NCBI GenBank assembly: GCA_023512835.1
Contig: CM042087.1
Coordinates: 21,705,260 to 21,769,259 of the forward strand
DNA from: Taxillus chinensis
Taxonomy: Eukaryota; Streptophyta; Magnoliopsida; Santalales; Loranthaceae
Direction: 5' to 3'
Length of the DNA: 64,000 nt
In this document: one piece after another, positions 35,144-45,801 of the stretch
Numbering within the stretch: the first letter of the stretch is position 1
Layout: every line of letters begins with the position of its first letter
Position numbers and translations under genes: made by a program
The notes under the pieces: model-generated
What the model was told of the DNA's origin: nothing
Database searches by the model: none
What the model saw: the letters and a program-made list of their open reading frames with translations, nothing else

Positions 35144-35497
35144 TAAATAAAACATGAACTAACCACTCCGCTTCCACACAGGACAAAATACCCACAATCC
35201 GAACATGGTCATTGTCACACGCAGCCTCTACACGCTCCCACTTGTGCTCATTACACTCTCTAACAACCAAGCCACGAAGACTCGTAGAAACACTCCTTCG
35301 AAGATTAGCTGGAAACGCGGCCTCGAAGATCTGTCTCGAAGATCTAACTTTCGACCCTCAAACCTTCGAACTTCGACCCTCGGTCTTCGACCCTACGACC
35401 CAAATCTTCGGGTCTTCCACCTTTCGACCCAAGCGTTCGCCCAGGGTATTGTTCATCTTCGTTCCAGCTTGTTCTACCCAAAACACGGGTCATTACA

Positions 35498-36481
35498 GTG
35501 ATGCCATTTGGGCTCACTAATGCGCCAACGGTGTTCATGCATTTGATGAATAAGGTATTTGCCCCTTACTTTGATTCATTTGTAGTGGTGCTTGTGGATG
35601 ATATTCTTGTTTATTCACGTTCCCGAGAGAAGCATGAGGAGCACTTGGCTGTGGTATTGCAAGTTTTGAGGGAGCATCATTTGTTTGCCAAGTTTTCAAA
35701 GTGTATATTTTGGATGCAGGAAGTTCACTTTCTTGGCCATGTGGTGTCAGCAGAGGGGATTAGAGTGGATCCTGGTAAGGTGGAGGCAATATCAGCTTGG
35801 AGGAGGCCAACCAATGTTTTTGAGATCCAAAGCTTTTTGGGGTTGGCGGGCTATTATTGGGGATTTGTGGGGGGATTTTCTTGTGTAGCAGCCCCTACGA
35901 CAACTTTGATGAGGAAGGGAGCAAAGTTTGAGTGGATTGAGGCGTGTCAGTAGGCCTTCGAGAAATTGAAGACTCATTTGACCACAACACCAGTTCTGCA
36001 TTTGCCGCAAGAGGGAATTCCATATGAGATGTATTGTGATGCCTCTGGAGTGGGTTTAGGCTGTGTCTTGATGCAGGAGAGGCAATTTATAGCCTATGGT
36101 TTGAGGCAGTTAAAGCCTCATGAGCAGAACTACTTCACGCATGACTTGGAGTTGGCAGCCGTTATCTTTGCGTTGAAGAGTTGGGAGCACTACTTGTTGG
36201 GAGAGAGGTTTGTGGTGTATTCGGATCATAAGAGTCTTTAGTATGTGTTTACTTAGAGGGATCTAAATCTGCAGTAGAGGAGATGGATGGAGTACCTTGA
36301 GTAGTTTGATTTCACCTTGACTTATACTCCTAGAAAGGGGAATTTAAATGGCTGGTGCCTTGAGTAGGAAAGGTCAAGCTAAGGTTTCCTTGAGATAGTG
36401 GAGGATGATGGAGCAAGTGGCTTCATTGTAGTTATCCGTTTGTGATGATAGGGCTGTTTTGAGTCCTATTGTGGTTGTGCC
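35498..36481 (+). pseudogene. pol: Chromovirus RT C-terminal half and RNase H
   Basis: The frame resumes at [20 protein letters not shown], then [20 protein letters not shown] with the catalytic [25 protein letters not shown] and [11 protein letters not shown]. RNase H follows with [53 protein letters not shown] and [12 protein letters not shown] stops lie at 35951 and at several sites over 36238-36305, mostly where related elements have Gln. It ends at GTGCC, the target of LTR C. Confidence 0.92.
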
Positions 36482-38385
36482 TGTAATATCCCGCACCTAG
36501 AATAGACTAAGAGATAAGTTATATATGGTTTGAGGATGTCATTTTCGTAGTTGCGAGATAAGGGTATTTTGGTAATATCCATTGGCAACTTAAGGGATAG
36601 ATTAGTCAATCTTATAACTTGGGGATTTAATAAGTTTCCATTAAATGGAAATTTGGGATTTACCTTAATTAAGGGTGTTTTGGTATTTTAACGACTTAAA
36701 AATAGGAATTTTAAGCGAAAACAGAAACTAGGTTTAAAGAAGTTACGAGTTGGGCAAGAAATTAGTGTTTAAATGCTATTAGAAGTCTTTTAAGATGTGA
36801 AAAGAAGCTCTATAAAAAGTGGAGGTCGTCCTAGGGGTTTGGTTGTTGCTTCTTTGTCTTGGAGAGTCCTAGCCGTTCTAGTAGGCAAAGAAGGAGAGAG
36901 GAGAAAGGTTAAAGCTTTAGGGCGTTTCTAAATTCCGACAAGTTAGTCCGACTTCTGAAATATTCAAGGTAGATAATTCTACCTTTCCTTATCTTTTTAG
37001 GGATTGAATAACAAATAGGGTTTATTTGATTAAGGATAGAACTTAGACTGCACAAGTTTGCATGTAACTGAGATAGGGCTTAGAGGTGCGAAATTAATCA
37101 AAATAATTGTGTTAGGGCTTAGTAACTCGTTATCTGTATAAGAGAACTTGATTGATAGAATGTCTTGAGGCTTAAAAACCTTACCGTTAGGCTTAGGGAT
37201 TGAGTTATAGTTTGGAAAGTCGATGATGGTTTCTCATGCGAACTAGGTGATCGGCAATTTGCAAGTGTACAAATCGTGATAAGTAATAAAGTGGATTTTT
37301 AAGTCCGAATATCGTACCCAAGGGAAGGATATAGAATTGGAAATTTTTAACTAGCATATAAAGGGATTTTGAGTGAAAATATAATAAAAACAGAATTGAA
37401 TTTAAAACAATTGATTGAATGGTTGTGAGAAATGAAAATAAGCTTGTTCGAGTAGAGATAAGTTCAATTGATAAAGGTGATTGGAGTTAAGATTTCATTT
37501 GATGTATTTTTCCCAAGAATATGACTTAGTTCAATCTAATTCTTTCATTGTGACAATATTTAATACCCAACCTCTAATGCATGAATTAGCCTTTTTCAAG
37601 TGCCATAATTCATGTGTACACCCTAGCATGGGGGACAGGTGACCCTTTAAGATTTGGGTTGTTTAGTCTAGAGCTAGCACCACACCCACTCTTAACTTGG
37701 TATCCTAGGTTTTACATTGGCTTTCGCAAATTATGCAAACCCTAGTTTGATTATCTTGCAATTTCTAGTAATTGTGCTTCATTTTTCAATCCTTCACATA
37801 AGTACCTAATATGATAAAGTGAAGTGATCAAGTCCATTTTATATTTCAACTCAAGATAGTCAATAAATATTCACAAGGTGAAAAAGATTAAACTAAAATA
37901 TTGCAAATTAATTCATTACATCAAACTCCATCCTAACCCCAATCAAGGGTTTTTAAGCTTTCATAGTATAATTAAAAACAAAAGAATTACAAAACATGGA
38001 ATAAGAAAACCAGAATGATAGCTTGCCTATTTAGACCAAGAATTCCAAGGTTGATCTTCTTTTTCCAACAGATTGTCTTCAAACTCCAAGAGATACCCCG
38101 AACCTTCTTCTCTCTCCCTTTCTCTACTCTAGGTGAGGAATGGATTTGTAGAATAGAAGAGAATTGTCTGATGACTTGATGGATTACAAATGAAGGAGCA
38201 GCTCCCCTTTTATAGCCTCTTAGGCTGAATTTGAATATTTTGAATTTGAATATCCCATTATTCCTCATAATTCTTCCAAATAATTAGCCCCTCATAATTC
38301 TTTTGTAACTCCCCTTATTTTTGAATTTGAAAATGAGATAAGTCCCTCTCTTAAACCCCATAAAGACCTCAATCCAAATACAAAG

Positions 38386-38935
38386 TGATATTCCCAGGTT
38401 CCAAGCACAGTTATCTTTAAATAAGGGTTTGTATACAGAGAGGAGGGGTGAATCTGTATACTATAAAACTTTTCCTTAAGTTTTATAAGTAGGATACTTA
38501 GGAGAGTTCTTTTACTGATGCGGTCTTCATTTGGGTGATGTATTAGTGTCTCATGCAAAATCAGTCACAAGCAAGCATGTATGGGAAAAAAAGACAGAGA
38601 CACACAATATATGTGGTTCGATCAATGTGATCTACTCCACGGTGGTGAGGGTGTACCTACACCAAGTCCAATCCACTATATATCTTGTAGTACAGTAGGG
38701 TCAAGCCCTTTTTACAAATAGGATCAACTCTCTCTTATTTTCAATGCAAATACAAAAAACAGTATTGCTCTAGACTTTACTCACTGTAAAAATCTGTCTG
38801 CGCAATCTGCTCCTGCGTTGTTGACCGTTTCCGATGCTCGACCTTTAATCACTCCTTTGCCAGACTCACGATCTGTTCACCAAATGTATACGGAAGAAAG
38901 ATGGACGAACTCACTGTTATCTTTCTTTCAATCTT

Positions 38936-38988
<53 letters not shown>

Positions 38989-40001
38989 GAACTACTCTAC
39001 ATCGTCTTTTGTATCTCTGCAAATACATTTCTTCACTGCACAAAGAATATTATTTAGCGCTCTCATTATGTCAGGCATATTCCTTACTTTTTATAGGCCA
39101 GCCGAAGTCTAAAACCCTCCAGCTAGGGTTAAACATGTTTCAACCTGTGATCTTCACCGTAGAAACAAGTTACACCCCTCTTGGATGATGTCCACGTGTT
39201 TTGCAGTACTTAGTGTACTTAAAACCACTGCCTGGGTAACGACTTATTGAAACGGTGACCGTCCACGCGTTTCACTCCTTCGTAGCGCGCTCCGTTCCTT
39301 TCACAAGCCACAGCCTCATAGATATTGCCTCGTAGCCTTTTTACGCATCTACGAGTCTTCCTCTTCGATTCTTCAAGTTTGAGTCTTCGAACCAAGGGCG
39401 TTCATCTTCGAATACTTCTACTTTCTGGCTTCGAAGTTAGGTCAGAATCAGTGCTACGAGTTTTTAAGCTCTACGAGTCTTCGAGTCTGACAACTACATT
39501 TTGCCTCGGCTAGTAGATACTTCCGGATTTGTACAATAGGTCCTACGACCCTGCGAGCTTCAATCTACGACCCTACGTGCTATGACTCAACGAGTCTTAG
39601 CTTCGAATCTGCGAGACGCGGCTCTGCATCTGTCTGCACCTTGAGTCTACAACCCTACGACCCTGTGTCCCTTTGAGGCTTCGACCCTGGACCCCTACGA
39701 GGCTTCGACCCTATGGTCCTTTGAGGGTGCTACGAGCCTCATGGTCTGTCAGTCTACGTCCTGTGAGTCTTCGACCTTCGAGTCTTTTGATCTACGACCT
39801 TCGAGTCTTCTAATCTACTACCTTCAAGTCAGAACATACAGAACGTACATTGGTAGACTCCCTCTACGAGCTCACTCTAAGAGATCACTCTACGAAGTTA
39901 TCCAACCAAGTACGGATCTTCGACCTAGACCTTTGAGCTTGCGGAATCCATTTCCTGCAACATGTTGACAACAATGACAACTCAACCTCACTGGAACAAC
40001 A
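38386..40001 (-). mobile_element. Copia 3' LTR (left side)
   Basis: It is 1616 bp, starting TGATATTCCCAGGTTCC and ending ACTGGAACAACA. It contains a perfect (CT)21 tract at 38941-38982 and a dense TTCGA/TACGA motif block at about 39325-39945 made of variants of TACGACCCTACGACC and GAGTCTTCGACC. The small frames over this block are repeat translations. Confidence 0.9.
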
Positions 40002-40015
40002 ATCTCCCCCTTTGG
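40002..40015 (-). other. Polypurine tract of the copia element
   Basis: Minus strand CCAAAGGGGGAGAT lies directly before the LTR start TGTTGTTCC. Confidence 0.8.
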
Positions 40016-40166
40016 AAATGTTGGCAACATAGGGGATGCACAAACCTTTCGAAATTATTCCCCCTAAACTCTGCCACTGTGTGCTCCCCCTGGACACAGT
40101 ACTCTCGTCTCGTCTCCCCCTTTGCCAACCAATTACAAAGAAAGAGAGGGGAACCCCGCAGACGCC

Positions 40167-40644
40167 TTACGCGTGAGGAGGTAACTGTATAGACACCCTG
40201 CTTCGGTGTCTATCAAACAGCTCAATGGAAAGAGGTTTGGCGAGTATATCTGCAGTTTGTTCCTGCGTGGGAACATACACCAATTGTACAGTTCCCTCTT
40301 CCACTTGTTCTTTGATGCAGTGGTATCGGTAGTCAATATGCTTGGTCTTTGAATGCTGAACGGGATTCCTGCTAATACTGATTGCACTCTGGTTGTCACA
40401 CCAAATGTTGACAGGTAATTCCACATTCACTCTCAAGTCTGACAGTTGAGTATGCATCCATACCACTTGAGTACATGCAGCATGTGCTGCCACATATTCA
40501 GCTTCGGCTGTGCTGCAGGCCACACTGTTCTGTTTACGGCTTAACCATGCAACACACTTTGAACCCAGATAAAACCTACAGCCACTGGTAGATCGTCTGT
40601 CATCTATGTTTCCAGCCCAGTCTGCATCAGTGTAAGCCTGTAAT
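40167..40644 (-). pseudogene. pol: Copia RNase H
   Basis: Reading minus: AYTDADWAGNIDDRRSTSGC, LGSKCVAWLSRKQNSVACST, AEAEYVAAHAACTQVVWM, IWCDNQSAISIS, HSKTKHIDYRYH and a C-terminal ADILAKPL. These are the standard copia RNase H blocks, including the catalytic Asp and Glu residues. The frame is open from 40523 to the stop near 40167. Confidence 0.92.
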
Positions 40645-41935
40645 TCATTAGAATCCTTAGAGGGATACCATTACCCCATTTCTAGTGTACCATTTAGGTA
40701 TCTAAGAATTCTCTTGATTGCCAGCAAGTGAGACTCCTTCGGATCCACTTGATATCTACTTGCTTGGCACACAGCTTGCATGAGATCAGGTCAGGAGGCT
40801 GTAATGTAGAGGAGGCTTCCAATCATGCCTTGATACTCTTTTTGATTTACACTCTTGCGTTCCTGATCTTTGTGTAATTTGCAGCCTGTAGGCATTGGTG
40901 TTCCAACAGGCCTGCTATCATTCATCCCATACTTCTGTAACAGTTCTCTGGCATACTTGTGCTATGATATAAAGATTCCTTTAGCAGTCTGCCTGATCTG
41001 TAAGCCCAAGAAGTATGTTAACTCACCTATGAGAGACATTTCAAATTCATCACTCATTTTCTTGGCAAATTCTTCACATAGCCCTGAGTGACTGCCTTCG
41101 AATATGATGTCATCTACATAGACTATGGTAGCCAGCTAACCTCTATCTAAATTCTGTATATATAAATTATGATCCACTGTTCCTCTACTGAAGTTCATTT
41201 TCTGTAGATACCCATCCAGTCGGCTGTACCATGGTCTAGGAGCCTGCTTCAGGCCATACAAGGCTTTCTTTAACCTACATACATGTGTCTCATCATCAGT
41301 AATCTGTACTCCATCTAGTTGCTCAATATAAACTTCCTCTTTCAGCAATCCATTCAGAAATGCACACTTCATGTCCATTTGATAGACTTTGAACCTCTTG
41401 TGTGCTGCCAATGCAAGAAACATCCTAATCGTTTCTAACCTTGCTACTGGTACAAATGTTTCATCAATATTTATACCCTCAATCTGAGAGTATCCTTTGC
41501 ATACCAGTCTAGCCTTGTTCCTAATAACCTTGCCATCTTCATTAAGTTTATTTCTGAACACCCACTTTGTTCCGATGACATTTTTACTCTTTGGTCTAGG
41601 AACCAGCTCCCATGTCTTGTTCTTTTCAATTTGGTCCAGCTCATCATTCATTGTTGTGACCCAAGCTTCATCCTTTACTGCTTCTCCAACTGTTTTGGGC
41701 TCTATCTGAGAGAGTAGGGCAGTAACCCTTGTAAACTTTCTTCTGGTAGTTACACCTGCTTGGGGATCACCAAGGATCTGATCCTTGTCATGCACACTAG
41801 ACCATGTCCTCCTGGTCTTTTTGGTTGAATTTTCTCCAGGGTTGGACTCTTCCTTCTCTTCTTCATCAGACTTCTCTGAGTCTATGTCCTCATCTTTCTC
41901 TTCCTTTTCATGCTCAGTCTCTTCTTCCATCTAAG
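40645..41935 (-). pseudogene. pol: Copia reverse transcriptase with acidic linker
   Basis: An acidic Glu/Asp-rich linker is followed by [69 protein letters not shown] and [20 protein letters not shown]. The catalytic YVDD is at 41109-41120. A stop just upstream of it and others further on break the frame. The polymerase would copy element RNA to cDNA in virus-like particles. Confidence 0.93.
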
Positions 41936-42056
41936 GTTCTGCTACTTCAAAATCTAGATTCTCATCCTCAGTTACATCCTTCTTCCAATTTTCATCCACT
42001 TTAACTTCACTTGAAGTTATAACTTTTCCAAGTCTTGGAAGAAAGACTCTATATCC

Positions 42057-43061
42057 CTATGTCTGATATGAGTATCCAACGAATGTTTCTTCCTCAGATC
42101 TGGCATGAAACTTTCCTCTTCCTTGCTCCTTTATCTTCACGAAGCAAGGATTTCCAAATATTCTAAAGTATTTGGCTGTTGACTTCTTCCCACACCATAG
42201 TTCATAAGGAGTGCAGTCTGTCCTTGGTCTTAATATGACTCTGTTCAGTAAGTGTACTGCTGTTCTGGTTACCTCTATCCAAAATCTTACATGTAGATTA
42301 GCTTCTAGCAATAAGGTTCTGCCCATTTCAATGATAGCCCTATTTTTCCTTTCAACAACTCTATTTTGCTGTGGAGTCCTTGTTGCTGATAATTGATGCT
42401 AAATCCCATGTTTATTTAGATATCTTACAAAAGCATCATTTGTAAACTCAGTACCCTGATCAGATCTCAATATCTTAATCTTTTGACCACAGTCATTTTC
42501 AGCCATTCTTCTATACTTCTTAAAGCACTCCAAAGCTTCTGTCTTGTGCTTTAGATACATAATACAAGTTCTACTGGTGAAGTCATCCACAAACAAGATG
42601 AAATATCTTTCACCATTGAGTCCCTTGTTTCTCATTGGTCCACATAGGTCTGTATGCACAATGTCTAGAGCTGCTTCAGAACTGTACTCTTTTACTTTAT
42701 AATGAAATCTGGCTTGTTTTCCATGTAGGCATGCCGAGCAGACATGCTCTCTTTCTCTTTTGATGTCTGGGATATCCCTAATAGCCTTGCAATTCACAAG
42801 TCTTGTCATGTTCTTCTGATTCAGATGTCCCAGTCTTCTATACCAGAGTTCATTTTCATCTACTTTCATCATATGACAGCTATGGGTCTTGCTTTCATCA
42901 ATTACATACAAGTCCCCATCTGTCCTTCTTCCAGCTACTACTGTGTTGCCATTTTCTCTTTTTACTTGAAAACCAGTTTTAGTAAAGGTCACTTCATAAC
43001 CTTCATCACACAGTTGACTAATGGATGCGAGATTATACTTCAATCCTTCAACATGCAACAC
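42057..43061 (-). pseudogene. pol: Copia integrase with GAG-pre-integrase zinc region
   Basis: Reading minus: GLKYNLASISQLCDEGYEV, LWYRRLGHLNQKNMTRLV with the His pair, CSACLHGKQ (Cys pair), then the core with LDIVHTDLCGPM, FILFVDDFTSRTCIMYL, LRSDQGTEFTN and, after a stop near 42399, TPQQN, VERKNRAIIEMGRTLL and a C-terminal part. Catalytic Asp, Asp and Glu positions are all visible. Confidence 0.92.
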
Positions 43062-43082
43062 ATCCTTCAGTTTGTCCTTACC

Positions 43083-43292
43083 CTATTTGGCAAAGCCTAG
43101 CCCCTTGATCTTTAGAGAGCTATCATTGCCAAATCTCACTTTGCCAGATTTTTCTTTGTTTACATCTGACAATTTCTTCAGGTCACCAGTCATGTGACCT
43201 AAGCAGCCACTATCAAGGATCCACTGTTTGTCCTTGATGTCTGCTTTCAACGCAATCTCAGCAATGTGAGCCACTTCTTTCCCTTTAGCCAT
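43083..43292 (-). pseudogene. Copia aspartic protease
   Basis: WILDSGCLGHMTGD contains the DSG active site and the H-M-T motif of copia proteases. VRFGNDSSLKIKGLG follows. The frame ends shortly before integrase begins. Confidence 0.88.
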
Positions 43293-43592
43293 ATAGACTT
43301 GTTTTACTTTAGACTTGAAGCGCTCTCCCTATTTTACTTTAGACTTGAAGCACTCCCCCAGAGATGTAGGCTTCATAGTCTTCTGAGATGCTAACACTTT
43401 CCTTTTCTCTTGAACTTTCACAGTATCCTTTTTCTTATTCTGCTCAGGAATAAGTACCCTTCTTGTACTACGTCGTTCACTCTCGCAATTATCACAAACA
43501 TCCAAGTCCGAAAGTACAGCAAACTTGTTTTCTGTTGTAATCGGCTTTGACTTCCGCCAGCATGAAGTTTCTTCATGACCTTATTTCTGACA

Positions 43593-45669
43593 TTAAGTGC
43601 AGAAACTTCTAACTGGTTTCTTTCTTTCCTTCTGATGCAAGTTCCTTGTGGATGTTTTCATCACAGTTCTAGGACTTTGCACTGGATGCCTCCACCAACA
43701 GTGTCTGGCCATGTGTCCCCACACTGCACAGTAGTAGCAGTGACCCTGAAAGCTAGTGTTGTTCACCCTCTGAACAACTGGGATCTTCTTCAAAATAGGC
43801 CTAGCCTTGACGGTTGGTTTCACAGGTTTACCTTCTTTCTTGAGGGGCACCCGAACACTTGAGAAATGACATTTGATTAGATTTCTTCACATTCTTGGAA
43901 TGCTCAGATTTTTGAACGCATTTGGTCACTCCATTGAGCTTGGACTCCTTCGATTGTCTCTTCATCTTCTCATCATTTATGCCACCCTTCCCTTTCATGC
44001 TGCTCGGGATCACGTCACTTACTCTCTCCATTTCATCCAGTGAATTGCCATGGGAAAAAGGATTGACTACCTTCATAGGATTATCTGAATTGACAGCCAT
44101 TCTCGTAACATGCGGTGTCGCCCCGTTCTTCTGAGTGTTTGGTGCTTTGATGAGTGATCTAATCTGGGAGCTGTCGGAGGTTGAGGTTTGACTGGCTCCG
44201 TCTTTTGAGATCTTATGTTGAAGGCCTACCAGTTCTTCTTCAAGCAATTGGATTGTGGTGTCTCTGGTGGTAAGTTCTGTGGTGATGTCATCACAAATCT
44301 TGATCTACTCCTCTAACTTGAGCTTTAGATTGACAATCTCCTTGCAGAACACCTTGGAGTCCACCAACACCCTATCCTTCTCACCTTTGATTTGACCAAG
44401 CTCTCCCTTGGCTCGCTTGAGCTCTCCCTTGAGCTGTTTTATCCTGCAACCTCTCTTGCGGATCTCCTCAGTAGCAAGCTCTAGCTCCTCCTCCAGTTCT
44501 ACTTCTTCTTCTACTGCCTCATCCTCCTCAGAGGTAGTGCTGTCATTGTCTACCTCTATCTTGGCGACAAAGGCACAATCTGATGAACATTCATCCTCAT
44601 CATCAGACTCAGTAATTCGACTCATGTAGTTCTTGTGTGAGCCCTTCTTCTTCTGTGGAGCTACTAGTCTTCTTGTGGAATAGCTTCTTCGGTATGATGA
44701 CTTCTTCCACTTTGTATCCTCTTCATCCGAGGCTTCATCATCCGAGTCATTAGCTTTCACTTTGCATTGATATGCAAAGTGCCCCCACTTTCCACATTTA
44801 AAACATCTGAGGGAAAGCCCTCCTTTCCCTTTTCCTCCAGCTTGCTTTCCTGGTCCATTCTTCTTGAATTTTTTGGTGAAGTAGGCTACCACCTCATTTT
44901 CACCATCTTCACTGTCACTGTCCTCTTTTTCGTCTGAGGACTCAGCTTCCTTCTTTAATTTTAATTTCCTCATAGCCTTGAAGGCTACTTCTTTTGATTC
45001 CTTGGCTGTGGGCTAGGATGTAGATGTAGATGGCTCTTCATAAGAGTGTAGCTTCATCTCGAATGTAGTCAAACTACATTGGAACTCCTATAATGACATT
45101 GTCTCCAGGTCTCTGCTGTTTTCCAAAACTTCCACCCATGGAATGAATCTTTTGGATAGAACTCTCAATACCTTTTTTACTATGGAAAAGTTCTTTTTAT
45201 TTTTGCCATGACTTCGCATGTCATTGACAATTTCTGTTAATCGTACAAAGAACTCCTGTATACTCTCTTGCTCATCCATTTTGAGAGCTTCAAATCTCTA
45301 AGTATACAGTTGCAGCCTGGTTTCCTTTAGTCTGCCATCACCTTGATAGACACTTTCGAGTCTATTCCATAAATCCTTCGCAACCCTGCAATCCATCACC
45401 TTTGCATATTTAGAGTCTGTGAGTGCTGATGTAATGACACTCAAAGCTCTGCCGTTTAACTCATAGGTTCTTCTTTCAACTTCTGTGGGTTCTCTGTCAT
45501 TGGCTAGTTCTATATATCCATCTCTGATTACCCGCTCAACGTCCATACCCATGGACATAAACACAGTCTCCATCCTCGCTCTCTATATCTTATAATTTAT
45601 GCCATCAAAGATAGGCACTCTCTTAGTGTAGTTGGAGCTGGTACTCGATCCGCTGATTGGAATCTCCAT
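43593..45669 (-). pseudogene. gag: Sirevirus-like gag with coiled coil and two zinc knuckles
   Basis: The best start is the ATG at 45667-45669 (MEIPISGSS...VPIFDGINYK, with a stop where Trp is usual). Then come RVAKDLWNRLESVYQGD, a knuckle CFKCGKWGHFAYQC, and a Glu/Asp/Lys-rich stretch with heptad-like VELEEELELATEEI and LKGELKRAKGELGQIKGEK, consistent with a coiled coil. After frameshifts a second knuckle CYYCAVWGHMARHC appears at about 43690-43740. Stops lie near 45598, 45297, 45087 and 44303. The protein would form the particle shell. Confidence 0.85.
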
Positions 45670-45787
45670 TTAAAGACTCTTGCTTGGTCACTAAGCTGTT
45701 AAGCCACAGATCTCAACCAACACTAACTTATCAAGCTGTGAGATCACTTCTCCACAGAGTGACAGATCTGCCTCCAGTGAGAACTTA

Positions 45788-45799
45788 GCTCTGATACCA
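45788..45799 (-). other. Primer binding site of the copia element
   Basis: Minus strand TGGTATCAGAGC matches the initiator tRNA-Met complement exactly, two bases inside the 5' LTR. Confidence 0.9.
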
Positions 45800-45801
45800 A
45801 T

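Larger units (their letters stand above)
27255..35497 (-). mobile_element. Family A LTR retrotransposon copy 2, full-length, non-autonomous
   Basis: The element is bounded by TG...CA and a perfect GTGAT duplication (27250-27254 and 35498-35502). LTRs are 27255-29060 and 33682-35497, with 4621 bp between. Orientation is minus. The primer site (minus TGGTATCGAGC) is at 33668-33678 and the polypurine tract at 29061-29076. The internal region corresponds base for base over long stretches to copy 1, with only gag knuckle and chromodomain remnants recognisable. It differs from copy 1 at many CAG/CTG sites. Confidence 0.9.
33682..35497 (-). mobile_element. Family A copy 2, 5' LTR (right side)
   Basis: It is 1816 bp, with five CCCGGG-type repeat units (34213-34399), a hairpin (34663-34692), a TATA box (34960-34967) and a five-unit palindrome array (34978-35143). 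It carries changes such as CACAGCC to CACGACC that the left LTR lacks. Confidence 0.92.

Noticed and set aside
38818..39057. 79-residue frame with a long Ser-Leu run
   Set aside because: It is a translation of the (CT)21 microsatellite in the copia LTR.
44408..44629. Ser-rich plus-strand frame
   Set aside because: It is antisense to the Glu-rich coiled-coil part of the copia gag, which has the real motifs.
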